A stretch of 37,371 nt of DNA from Sphingobacteriales bacterium (GTDB lineage: Bacteria; Bacteroidota; Bacteroidia; Chitinophagales; Saprospiraceae), in NCBI GenBank assembly GCA_900299495.1, contig OMKD01000273.1, positions 1 through 37,371 of the forward strand, given 5' to 3'. The notes beneath the pieces are model-generated. The model was given only the letters and a program-made list of their open reading frames with translations, ran no database searches and had not been told where the DNA came from. The position numbers and the translations under genes were made by a program. Position 1 is the first letter of the stretch. Every line of letters begins with the position of its first letter. Positions 16,581 through 24,707 of this stretch are shown one piece after another.

Positions 16581-19242
16581 GGAAGCCAAATTCAAGAATT
16601 TTATCAATAAAGTTGTAAGGTTTATACCCATTAATGGCAGCCTGATGGAAGATACAAGTAGCAGGAGTCATACCCGGTAGAGAATTTACCTCTATAATGA
16701 TGGTTTCCGCTTGGTTGTTATCGAATATACGAACGAAGGCATCTATACGTGCATACCCTTGAACATTCAGTACTTCAGCTGCTTTTTGAAGTGTATGTTT
16801 TACCTGTTCTGCAATATAAGAATATTCATTAGGATTCTTTGAATATCTTGCCGGAGTAATGTTTTGTCCTTCTCCCGCGAGGAATTTTTCCTGCAAGGAA
16901 AGTATTTCACCACTGGCAAGTGCTTCAGAAGGTTCGAACATTTCATATTCTACTTTACCGTCCAGCTCTTTTGTTAGGAATCCACCTGTTATCTCTAAGA
17001 AATGCTTGGCACCTTCTTTTTGGATTAGTTTTTCAAAAAGAATTTGATCCTTAATAGGAAATTCTTCTTTCGCATCCAGATCCAATATTGCTCTTTGCTC
17101 CTGACCAAAACTATCATCAGATCGGAACATCAGCTCCGAGAAAGCAATTAGTTGCTTTTGGTCTTTGATGACTTTTACAGCAGAGGAACAGCCATCATCC
17201 ACTGGTTTTGCTATCAATGGATAGCCCATATTTTGCTCCACTTGCTCAATAAAGGCAGTTGGATTTTCGTTGAACGTTGCTTTGCTCAACAAGAGCTGAT
17301 CCGTAACGGAAAAACCGTGTTGCTTTAGCGTTTGGAGCGTATTGTATTTATTGATGGTTACAGAAGATGCCTCTGCTGAACACCCATTATATGGTAAACC
17401 CATTTCATCAAGTCTTGCCTGTACTTCACCATCTTCACCCGGTCTTCCATGCAATGCAATGAAAACGGCATTCGCTTTTTCACGAAGTTCTTCATAGCTA
17501 ATCTCCACAGCATTGAATATCGTGTCAGAGCCAGAGTAGGTCTCTGTCATTTGGGTCAAGGATGCTTTGATTTCATCAATAACCGGATGATGCTCATTCT
17601 TCAGTATTTTATCCCGAATATCGTCTGCATTATCTTTTAGTAGGAGATTTATTGGGATTTGGAAAAGCCTGTGACTATCCCCATCTTTCATCAGGAAAAC
17701 AGGCATAGGAGCATATTTTTCAGAGCTCGCTAGCTTTTCATAGATATTTCTTCCGGATTCAACAGATATATGTCGTTCAAAAGAGTATCCACCAAGAAAT
17801 ACAGCAACTTTAGATTTGCTTGCTTCCTGATTTTTTTGGTTTTGCATCTGTTTCTTAAGGCTCTCGTATAAGCCTTCTGCACGTGTTTTTCTAACACTGT
17901 CTTTGATGCGTTCCTGTAATGAAACCCTTATGATAAAGGTCAAAAACTGCGATGGATTCAAACCGATCTCTGCTGCCTGATGGAAGAAGAATGATGATGG
18001 CAACATCCCAGATGTTGTATTCGGATCATTTAGGAATATTTTTCCTTCTGGGTTTATAAACCCATCGATTCTTGCGTAAGTATGGAACTGAAGGTACTCG
18101 AAAAGACGAACACATTCTGCCATGATTCTTCGAATGTCTCCGTGGTCATCAAGATTGATTGGAGTCAGTTTTCTAGATAAACCAGGCATATATTTTGATC
18201 GATAATCAAAAAGCTCGCCACCTTTTACAATTTCAGTTGGCGGTAACGCTGCTGCTGTCCCATCTTCTTTTCGAACCACAATACAGGAGAACTCTTTTCC
18301 CTCAATAAAGGATTCTAGAATGACCAATTGTTCATTGGACCAAGCTTCCAACAAGACTTTATCCTTACCAGATTTAAAGGCTTTGTTTAGCGTATTTAAT
18401 AATTCTTCCGGATGATAGACGGTCTCATCTAAAACATCCATTGGGAAGCCAAGTCCATCTCGAATATCTGCCATGTTCCTCAGGTATTCGATCTGTTTTT
18501 GCTGATCCATGGATTCCCATTGATCTTTGTGAACCCACTGTCTGAAAAAAGCTAAATCAACAGCGTCTACAAAATCCTGAAAATCGGTATCATTATTAAG
18601 TATACTAACTCCTATAGAGGATCCTTGTTTAGCAGGTCTGATTACAATTGGATATTTGATGTCAGATTTGGCCTGCTCATAAATACTATCCTGATTACCT
18701 TCTAACCAGTCCGCTCTTTTGAGTTCAATGATGTTTGGACAATTGAAATCAGCTACCTCCATCATTTTTTTCTGGAAGGCTTTATCTATACCTATAGAAC
18801 AAGCTCTGATGCCTGATCCTGAATAAGGAATATCAAAGGATTCAAGCATACCCTGGATCTGTCCATCTTCACCAAATTCTCCATGCAATGCAAGGAAGGC
18901 AAAATCAATGCGATCACTCAATTGTTCCCAGGACAGTTCTTTGCCGACAGAGGCACGCAGTGCTTTAAGTTCAGCATCCGAAAGATGATTCAAACTTTCT
19001 AGGTAAACTTGGAATTGATGTTCGGTTTCAGGCAAATATTCCACTGGAGGAAAGAAGTCTCGGATTGTTCCTTTATATATATAGGACCAATCTAATTCGA
19101 TCAAACACCCATAACTATCAACGAATATTGGAACGGGTTGAAAAAGGGATTTGTCAAGGTTGTCATAAACCGTTCTTCCACCTGCGAACGAAATTTCCCT
19201 TTCACGGGAAGGACCTCCAAAGAATATGCCGACTTTTATCAT
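16549..19242 (-). CDS. Tandem-fused double D-alanine--D-alanine ligase
   Basis: An 897-residue protein made of two complete Ddl/ATP-grasp units, about 1-460 and 476-890, joined by a short Gln/Lys-rich linker. Ddl joins two D-alanines with ATP in the cytoplasm for peptidoglycan; usual length is 300-370 residues. The first unit has GGPSRERE (Glu14), LALHGEFGEDG, PAKQGSSIGV (203-212), the omega-loop FDYRSKY (345-351) and Asp393, but its metal site reads NDPNTTSGML (405-414). The second has GGYSFER (Glu489), IALHGRPGEDG, an altered loop PVDDGCSSAV (680-689), no FDYxxKY, but a canonical Asp834 and EVNSLPGMT (851-859). The first unit also has an insert of about 60 residues (235-295). The gene overlaps the PASTA gene. 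A symbol is withheld because it is unclear which half catalyses. Confidence 0.92.
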   Translation of the reverse strand: MIKVGIFFGGPSREREISFAGGRTVYDNLDKSLFQPVPIFVDSYGCLIELDWSYIYKGTIRDFFPPVEYLPETEHQFQVYLESLNHLSDAELKALRASVGKELSWEQLSDRIDFAFLALHGEFGEDGQIQGMLESFDIPYSGSGIRACSIGIDKAFQKKMMEVADFNCPNIIELKRADWLEGNQDSIYEQAKSDIKYPIVIRPAKQGSSIGVSILNNDTDFQDFVDAVDLAFFRQWVHKDQWESMDQQKQIEYLRNMADIRDGLGFPMDVLDETVYHPEELLNTLNKAFKSGKDKVLLEAWSNEQLVILESFIEGKEFSCIVVRKEDGTAAALPPTEIVKGGELFDYRSKYMPGLSRKLTPINLDDHGDIRRIMAECVRLFEYLQFHTYARIDGFINPEGKIFLNDPNTTSGMLPSSFFFHQAAEIGLNPSQFLTFIIRVSLQERIKDSVRKTRAEGLYESLKKQMQNQKNQEASKSKVAVFLGGYSFERHISVESGRNIYEKLASSEKYAPMPVFLMKDGDSHRLFQIPINLLLKDNADDIRDKILKNEHHPVIDEIKASLTQMTETYSGSDTIFNAVEISYEELREKANAVFIALHGRPGEDGEVQARLDEMGLPYNGCSAEASSVTINKYNTLQTLKQHGFSVTDQLLLSKATFNENPTAFIEQVEQNMGYPLIAKPVDDGCSSAVKVIKDQKQLIAFSELMFRSDDSFGQEQRAILDLDAKEEFPIKDQILFEKLIQKEGAKHFLEITGGFLTKELDGKVEYEMFEPSEALASGEILSLQEKFLAGEGQNITPARYSKNPNEYSYIAEQVKHTLQKAAEVLNVQGYARIDAFVRIFDNNQAETIIIEVNSLPGMTPATCIFHQAAINGYKPYNFIDKILEFGFHARASKTMVD

Positions 19243-19517
19243 AAAAATATAAGACCTTTTTATATCAATAGAATGCTAAGGTAGTTATTTTATTATAATC
19301 CTTTTGGTGTTTTTTAAGTTCACTAAACAGTGACTTAACTTTCTTTTAATACCATAATTTATAGAACAAAATTATAGGAATTTTTGGGATTAAAATTGAG
19401 TGAACTGAACCTTAAATCTTGTTAACAAAAATTATAAAATTTGTTAATATGCTTTTTTCGATCGCGCTAGTTTAACGGATTAATTTAAGGCATCTTTTAA
19501 ATTAATCTTGTTACATT
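19243..19517. other. AT-rich intergenic region between divergent ligase and PhoX-like genes
   Basis: This 275-base spacer must contain both divergent promoters. It holds the repeated TTAA-type element described at 19412-19449. I see no clean TTG/TAnnTTTG pair, no tRNA and no open reading frame of note. Confidence 0.5.
19412..19449 (+). promoter_or_regulatory. Candidate operator upstream of the PhoX-like gene
   Basis: Four TTAAAT/TTAACA/TTATAA/TTAATA-like hexamers occur at 10-12 base steps (19412, 19422, 19432, 19444). Within them lies an inverted repeat TTAACAAA (19422-19429) and TTTGTTAA (19440-19447) with a 10-base spacer. Helically phased direct repeats of this kind resemble the TTAACA-type boxes of Bacillus PhoP, and the downstream gene encodes a phosphatase-family protein; that link is inference. 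Confidence 0.3.
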
Positions 19518-21350
19518 ATGAAATGTCTTTATTCAATCCTGATGATTCTAGGGGTTTCCTTGGGAGCATCTGCTCAAACTTTATTCGATCTTCAGATCGA
19601 TCCAAATTTTACAGGTACGGAAGTTATTGTACCTGAATCTCCATTAAAGTATCAGATTCTGTTTGTAGGTGGTGTAGATATGGTTCAGACTACCGCTACT
19701 TATGGAAACCCTGCTACTGAAGTTCCAGCTAAGGAGTGGAACGATTTTATTGGATTTACACCTGATTTTTCTGAGGAATCATTAGGTTGGATCTCTATCA
19801 ACCATGAGCGTGTAGAAGCAAATGATAACATCGGTGACGGTGGAGGTATGACAACATTCCGTGTTATGAGAGACGCTGATACGGATACGCTTATCATTGT
19901 TGAGCAAACACTTGAAGATGGAAGAACAGGAAAATTCTTCAATGTTGACTTTGCAAATACTACAGGTGAAACGGGTATGAATTGTGGAGGTATATCATCA
20001 GTTGTTGATGGCCGTATCTGGACTGCTGAGGAATGGTGGAGAGGTGATAACACAGCAATCGCTGATCGTGATACTTCTGATTTCATTATTGGTGAAGGAA
20101 CAGTTGATGGTAACATAGCACCTAATGGATTCCCTGGATTTAACGGACAGCAAATCAAGAAGTATCAGAACTACAATTACATGACTGAAATTGATCCTCG
20201 TCAGGCTCGTGCAGTTCGTAAGCAATACAACTGGGGTCGTCAGGCTTTTGAAGGTGGAACTGTTCTTCCTGACAACAGAACTGTGATCTTAGGAGTAGAT
20301 GCAACGCCTGGATTCCTTACAAAATTTGTTGCAGATGTACCTGGTGACTTTACTAATGGTAAAACTTATGTTTACAAGCATGATGGTGTTGAAAAGTGGA
20401 TCGAGTTGGATAATAAGGACATCGATGTAGTTCTTAATTTCAAAGACTATGCAGTAGCTTCTGAAGCAACTATGTATAATCGTCTGGAGTGGGTAACAGT
20501 TGATCCGCGAACTGGTAAGGTTTATATGACTGAGACAGGTCGTGATAATCCTGGTTCTAGATGGGCTGATGAGCATGCTGCAGGTGCAGTACACGCACCT
20601 CACCATTTAGCAAGAGCTGAAGAGCAAGGAGCAATGCATCCTGATTCTGCTGCATACTGGGATTACTATGGTCGTGTTCTTGAGTTTGATCCTGCAACAG
20701 ATGAGGTTTCGGTTTACCTAGAAGCAGGACCTTATTTTACAGAGAGTCCTGAAGAGGCAGACTATCCAATGACTCACCTTTCTAACCCTGATGGTCTTCA
20801 CGTTATGGTTGTTAAAAATAAATCTTATATGGTAATTCAGGAAGATTTAAATGGTACTAGTCATGGTAGAATGCCAGCAAACTTCGATAATCGTCAGTGT
20901 GAGCTTTATTTTCTTGATATGTCCATCGAGGAGCCAACATTGGATGATCTTGTAAGAATCGCAGTTTCTCCTTTTGGATCAGAAATTACAGGCGCTATTG
21001 GCACTCCTGATGGTAATACACTTTTAGTGAATGCTCAGCATCCATCAGCAGATAACCCATATCCATACAACCACTCTTTAACTTTTGCGCTTACTGGCTG
21101 GGTTGATGCATTAACACTAACAAGTACCAAGAATGTATTTACTCCAGGAAATGAGTTTCAGGTCTATCCTAATCCAGTATCTCAAACACTGTATTTAAAC
21201 AAAACAACTGACCTTGCTATCTATGACGTAAATGGAAAGCGTATTCGTGTAGAACGTAATGTGAATCAGTTAGATATTTTCGGTCTTGCTCCGGGCATTT
21301 ACTTCATTCAGACTGCTGAAGGAGAGATGAGAAAGATAATCAAAAAGTAA
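19518..21350 (+). CDS. Secreted PhoX/DUF839 family protein (putative alkaline phosphatase) with T9SS sorting domain
   Basis: A 610-residue protein with a signal peptide (cut near ASAQ, residues 17-20) and a C-terminal type A sorting domain (EFQVYPNPVSQ to the end), so it is a T9SS cargo. The body matches the PhoX/DUF839 propeller: WNDFIGF, NHERVE, MNCGG near residue 155 followed by WTAEE, FEGGTVLPDNRTVILG, VDPRTGKVYMTETG, LSNPDGLHV, SEITGAIGTPDG and NAQHPS. PhoX enzymes use iron and calcium to release phosphate from esters; activity here is inferred from the family. Codons favour GCT, GGT, CGT and ACT, suggesting strong expression. A terminator-like hairpin follows, then the peroxidase gene only 60 bases away. 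Confidence 0.87.
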   Translation: MKCLYSILMILGVSLGASAQTLFDLQIDPNFTGTEVIVPESPLKYQILFVGGVDMVQTTATYGNPATEVPAKEWNDFIGFTPDFSEESLGWISINHERVEANDNIGDGGGMTTFRVMRDADTDTLIIVEQTLEDGRTGKFFNVDFANTTGETGMNCGGISSVVDGRIWTAEEWWRGDNTAIADRDTSDFIIGEGTVDGNIAPNGFPGFNGQQIKKYQNYNYMTEIDPRQARAVRKQYNWGRQAFEGGTVLPDNRTVILGVDATPGFLTKFVADVPGDFTNGKTYVYKHDGVEKWIELDNKDIDVVLNFKDYAVASEATMYNRLEWVTVDPRTGKVYMTETGRDNPGSRWADEHAAGAVHAPHHLARAEEQGAMHPDSAAYWDYYGRVLEFDPATDEVSVYLEAGPYFTESPEEADYPMTHLSNPDGLHVMVVKNKSYMVIQEDLNGTSHGRMPANFDNRQCELYFLDMSIEEPTLDDLVRIAVSPFGSEITGAIGTPDGNTLLVNAQHPSADNPYPYNHSLTFALTGWVDALTLTSTKNVFTPGNEFQVYPNPVSQTLYLNKTTDLAIYDVNGKRIRVERNVNQLDIFGLAPGIYFIQTAEGEMRKIIKK

Positions 21351-21369
21351 GTTTTTTAATTCGATGATT

Positions 21370-21397
21370 AAGGAAGGTCCCCTGGGCCTTCCTTTTT
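21370..21397 (+). terminator. Terminator-like hairpin between phoX-like and peroxidase genes
   Basis: Stem AAGGAAGG/CCTTCCTT (21370-21377 with 21387-21394), extended inside by CCC/GGG pairing with one bulge, followed by five T. It ends the PhoX-like gene but sits only 13 bases upstream of the next ATG, so partial read-through or attenuation is possible. Confidence 0.75.
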
Positions 21398-21410
21398 AAT
21401 TTATATAAGT

Positions 21411-23330
21411 ATGAAATCGTTAAAAACAGTTATAGCTATATTTGTTTCTAGTTCTTTACTTTTAAGTTTCCTAAGCCCAATATCCAAAAATTCTCGTATT
21501 GATTCCATTGAGAGTAGCCTATATCAAAATTTGGAATATTTTGCTAAAACAATCGAATCGTATAAACAAAATCTGGAGGCATTTGAATCAAATGAAATTA
21601 ACAAGAGCTCTTTAATTGATGCTCACTTAAATTGCAGATCTTCTTTTAAAGCAGTTGAAACTTACCTGTATTATTTTCAAGGTGAGGCAATTAAGAAATA
21701 TATTAATGGTGCACCTCTTCCAAGTATTGAAAAAAATACATCTTCTTTATTCGTCTTTGAACCAAAGGGACTTCAGACTCTTGACGAATTGATTGTAGAG
21801 GACATTCTTGATATTGAATTGATCCATAATGTTTTAGATGAAACGGAACGAGAATTCTTAAAAATAAAAAAGTACCAAAAGACAATCAAGTTATATGATT
21901 ATCAGGTGATAGAAGCAAATAGGGCTTCTTTAATTAGAATTTTCACTCAAGGAGTTACTGGATTCGATACCCCTGGTTCACTTTATGGTATCAATGAATC
22001 CTATGTTGTTCTTGAAAATATGTATAAAGATATTAGTCATTACAGAGATTTGGTTAGACCTGCCCTTTTTACTAAAGTAATGGAAGCCTTTGAAAAAGGA
22101 TTGACTCAATTGGAGGAAGAGGATTTTGAAGAATTCGATCGATTGAATTTTTTAATTGAATGTATCAATCCTCTTTATGCTGCATTATTGGATATACAGA
22201 TTGAATTGGGTATCGAATTACCAAATGAAATTTTACAAAAGCGAACAGCAGTTAATTATATGGCTAAAAACATTTTCTCTGCTGATTTTTTGGATGAAGC
22301 TTATTATGCTCAGTTGGAAATAGGAGGAGATAAAAATGCTCGAAGAGAACTAGGAGAATTTCTATTCTTTGATCCTATCCTTTCAAAAAATATGGAGGGT
22401 TCATGTGCAAGCTGCCATATTCCTGAAAAAGGATTTTCAGATGGTCAACAAAAATCATTAGCTTTTGATGGATCTGGAACCATTGAGCGAAATGCACCTG
22501 GCTTAATTAATGCAGTTTTGGCAGATCGCTATTTCCATGACCTTAGAGCATCTGAACTTAAGTTTCAATTGGATCATGTTGTATTCTCTGACAAAGAGTT
22601 CAATACAAACTATATAGAGATCGTGGAAAGACTTAGAAAAAGTGATACATATAAGGACCTTTTTCAAAAAGCTTTTTCAAATAGGAAGCATAGTCTAAGT
22701 TCTGAAACAGTAAAGTTAGCAATCAATGAATATGTAGCCTCATTGGTTAGTTTCAACAGTCCTTTTGATCAATATGTACAAGGATATAGCACTCAAATTG
22801 ATCCTCGAGTACGAAATGGGTTTAATTTGTTTACGGGAAAGGCAAATTGTGCAACTTGTCACTTTTCCCCAACTTTTAATGGAAATGTTCCACCTGATTT
22901 TGAAGAGTCAGAAAGTGAAGTCCTCGGTGTTCCCTCGGATAAATCCTACAGTAGTCTTGATAACGATCTTGGACGTTTTGCAAATAAACGAGATAAGGAA
23001 AAGGCAAATCATTATAAATATTCCTTTAAAACTCCAACGGTAAGGAACATTGAACTGACAGCACCCTATATGCACAACGGTGTATTTAGTACATTAGAGG
23101 AGCTTATGGAGTTTTATAATAAAGGCGGTGGAGAAGGTCATGGTTTAAATGTTCCTGGTCAGACACTTGGAGCTGATCCTCTTAATCTTTCTGATAAGGA
23201 AATTGAAGATATAATTCTATTTATGGAACACCTTACTGAAGAGTCAATAGATCGAACTTGGCCAGACTCACTTCCAAGTTTTGAGAGAGCTGTTGAATGG
23301 AATAAAAGATATACCAAGTTGAACTATTGA
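21411..23330 (+). CDS. Di-haem cytochrome c peroxidase (MauG/CCP family) with imelysin-like N-terminal domain
   Basis: A 639-residue exported protein: N-terminal signal sequence (about 5-22), a helical domain of about 250 residues, then a di-haem peroxidase domain with CASCH (Cys332, Cys335, His336) and CATCH (Cys480, Cys483, His484), plus the typical FFDPILSKN, FSDGQ, RNAPGLINA, FKTPTVRNI and APYMHNGVF motifs. The N-terminal domain has the spacing of imelysin-like iron-binding domains, with EPKGLQTLDEL at the place of GxHxxE; that assignment is tentative. The family reduces peroxide or oxidises protein substrates in the periplasm. It lies directly behind the PhoX-like gene with a terminator-like hairpin between and no room for its own promoter downstream of the hairpin. 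Confidence 0.93.
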   Translation: MKSLKTVIAIFVSSSLLLSFLSPISKNSRIDSIESSLYQNLEYFAKTIESYKQNLEAFESNEINKSSLIDAHLNCRSSFKAVETYLYYFQGEAIKKYINGAPLPSIEKNTSSLFVFEPKGLQTLDELIVEDILDIELIHNVLDETEREFLKIKKYQKTIKLYDYQVIEANRASLIRIFTQGVTGFDTPGSLYGINESYVVLENMYKDISHYRDLVRPALFTKVMEAFEKGLTQLEEEDFEEFDRLNFLIECINPLYAALLDIQIELGIELPNEILQKRTAVNYMAKNIFSADFLDEAYYAQLEIGGDKNARRELGEFLFFDPILSKNMEGSCASCHIPEKGFSDGQQKSLAFDGSGTIERNAPGLINAVLADRYFHDLRASELKFQLDHVVFSDKEFNTNYIEIVERLRKSDTYKDLFQKAFSNRKHSLSSETVKLAINEYVASLVSFNSPFDQYVQGYSTQIDPRVRNGFNLFTGKANCATCHFSPTFNGNVPPDFEESESEVLGVPSDKSYSSLDNDLGRFANKRDKEKANHYKYSFKTPTVRNIELTAPYMHNGVFSTLEELMEFYNKGGGEGHGLNVPGQTLGADPLNLSDKEIEDIILFMEHLTEESIDRTWPDSLPSFERAVEWNKRYTKLNY

Positions 23331-23364
23331 TTAATGTGAAATTCTTTTTTGTATTTTTCCTGAT

Positions 23365-24675
23365 ATGAATCCTTCAAAAACAATAAACAAAGAATTATTA
23401 AGATTAGCAGTACCGAATATTCTCAGTAATATTTCTGTGCCACTTTTATCCTCTGTGGATACAGCTTTAATGGGACATGAGTCCATAAAACATTTGGGAG
23501 CTGTTGGTATTGGAGCGATGATCTTCAATTTTCTGTATTGGAATTTTGGCTTCCTAAGAATGGGAACAACTGGTTTTACGGCACAGGCATATGGTGCAAA
23601 GGATCAGACAGAGATCATAAGCACGCTGTTTCGTGCAGCGTTTCTTGCTTTGTGTATATCTGTACTTTTGGTTTTATTCAGCCAAGGGGTAGGGGGGCTA
23701 GCCACTGATCTCATGTTTGTGCAAACGGATCAGGTAGATTTAGTGCTTAAATATTTTTCAATACGGATTCTCGCAGCACCCGCATCCCTGATGCTATTTG
23801 CATTATTTGGCTGGTACTTTGGGATGCAAAATTCAATCTTCCCTCTAATCATAACTATAACCCTGAATATTGTAAATATCCTGCTTAGTTTTTTATTTGT
23901 AAAGCAATATGGTTGGGGTATAGAGGGTGTAGCATGGGGTACTGTAGCAGCACAGTATACAGGATTAATTATAGCTTTACTTTTATTCCTGATCAGATAC
24001 CGTTCTTACCTTACAGCGCTAAAGTTATCAAGTCTGAAGCAAGTTGATAAGGTGACTTCTTTTTTGAAAATCAATGGAGATATCTTTATCCGTACCTTCT
24101 GCTTAACCTTTGTTTTTGGATTCTTTTATTCCCAATCCTCAAAGATGCAGGCCAATACACTAGAGATTAATACCATCTTGATGCAATTCTTGAATTGGAT
24201 GTCCTATGGAGTTGATGGATTTGCTTATGCAGCAGAGAGTTTGGTTGGAAAGTATTTGGGGGCTTCTAATAAAGAGAAACTTAAATTAGCTGTACGTCAG
24301 AGTTTCCGATGGGGGATGAGCTTTGCACTTCTTTACGCCCTGGCTTATGGAGTTTTTGGAGAACAACTATTAGGAATATTTACCGATGAATCGATACTTA
24401 TTGAAGCTAGCATGGGGTATTTATTCTGGATGATCATATTCCCAATTGCAGGGACTCCTTGCTATATCTGGGATGGTATTTTCGTAGGCTTGGCAGCTTC
24501 AAAGCAGATGAGAAATGGTATGCTGATCTCCTTGCTTCTATTTTTGGCTGTATTTTATTCCGTAAAAACAACTTATGGTAATCATGGCCTCTGGTTTGCC
24601 CTTTGCATATTCCTGGTTGTACGAGCTTTAATACTCTGGTGGTATTATAGAAGAGGTGAATTTAAACGGGTATAA
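23365..24675 (+). CDS. MATE family efflux transporter (DinF-like)
   Basis: A 436-residue integral membrane protein with about twelve hydrophobic segments in two similar halves, starting with LAVPNILSNISVPLLSSVDTALMGH, the typical first helix of MATE carriers, with FNFLYWNFGFLRMGTTGFTAQAYGA in the next. MATE proteins expel cationic drugs or metabolites by Na+ or H+ antiport; the second-half WMSYGVDGFAYAAESLVG fits the DinF branch. The substrate cannot be read from the sequence. It follows the peroxidase gene by 34 bases. Its stop codon TAA is formed from the first A residues of the bidirectional terminator. Confidence 0.94.
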   Translation: MNPSKTINKELLRLAVPNILSNISVPLLSSVDTALMGHESIKHLGAVGIGAMIFNFLYWNFGFLRMGTTGFTAQAYGAKDQTEIISTLFRAAFLALCISVLLVLFSQGVGGLATDLMFVQTDQVDLVLKYFSIRILAAPASLMLFALFGWYFGMQNSIFPLIITITLNIVNILLSFLFVKQYGWGIEGVAWGTVAAQYTGLIIALLLFLIRYRSYLTALKLSSLKQVDKVTSFLKINGDIFIRTFCLTFVFGFFYSQSSKMQANTLEINTILMQFLNWMSYGVDGFAYAAESLVGKYLGASNKEKLKLAVRQSFRWGMSFALLYALAYGVFGEQLLGIFTDESILIEASMGYLFWMIIFPIAGTPCYIWDGIFVGLAASKQMRNGMLISLLLFLAVFYSVKTTYGNHGLWFALCIFLVVRALILWWYYRRGEFKRV

Positions 24676-24707
24676 AAAAAGGAGCCTCTCAGAGGCTCCT
24701 TTTTTTT
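24674..24707. terminator. Bidirectional rho-independent terminator (MATE and metalloprotease genes)
   Basis: Perfect stem GGAGCCTC/GAGGCTCC (24681-24688 with 24692-24699), three-base loop TCA, flanked by seven A and eight T. Both convergent stop codons (24673-24675 and 24706-24708) overlap the A and T tracts. Confidence 0.95.

Noticed and set aside
19700-20158. 152-codon minus-strand open frame
   Set aside because: It is antisense to the PhoX-like coding region and looks like a by-product of that gene's biased codon use.
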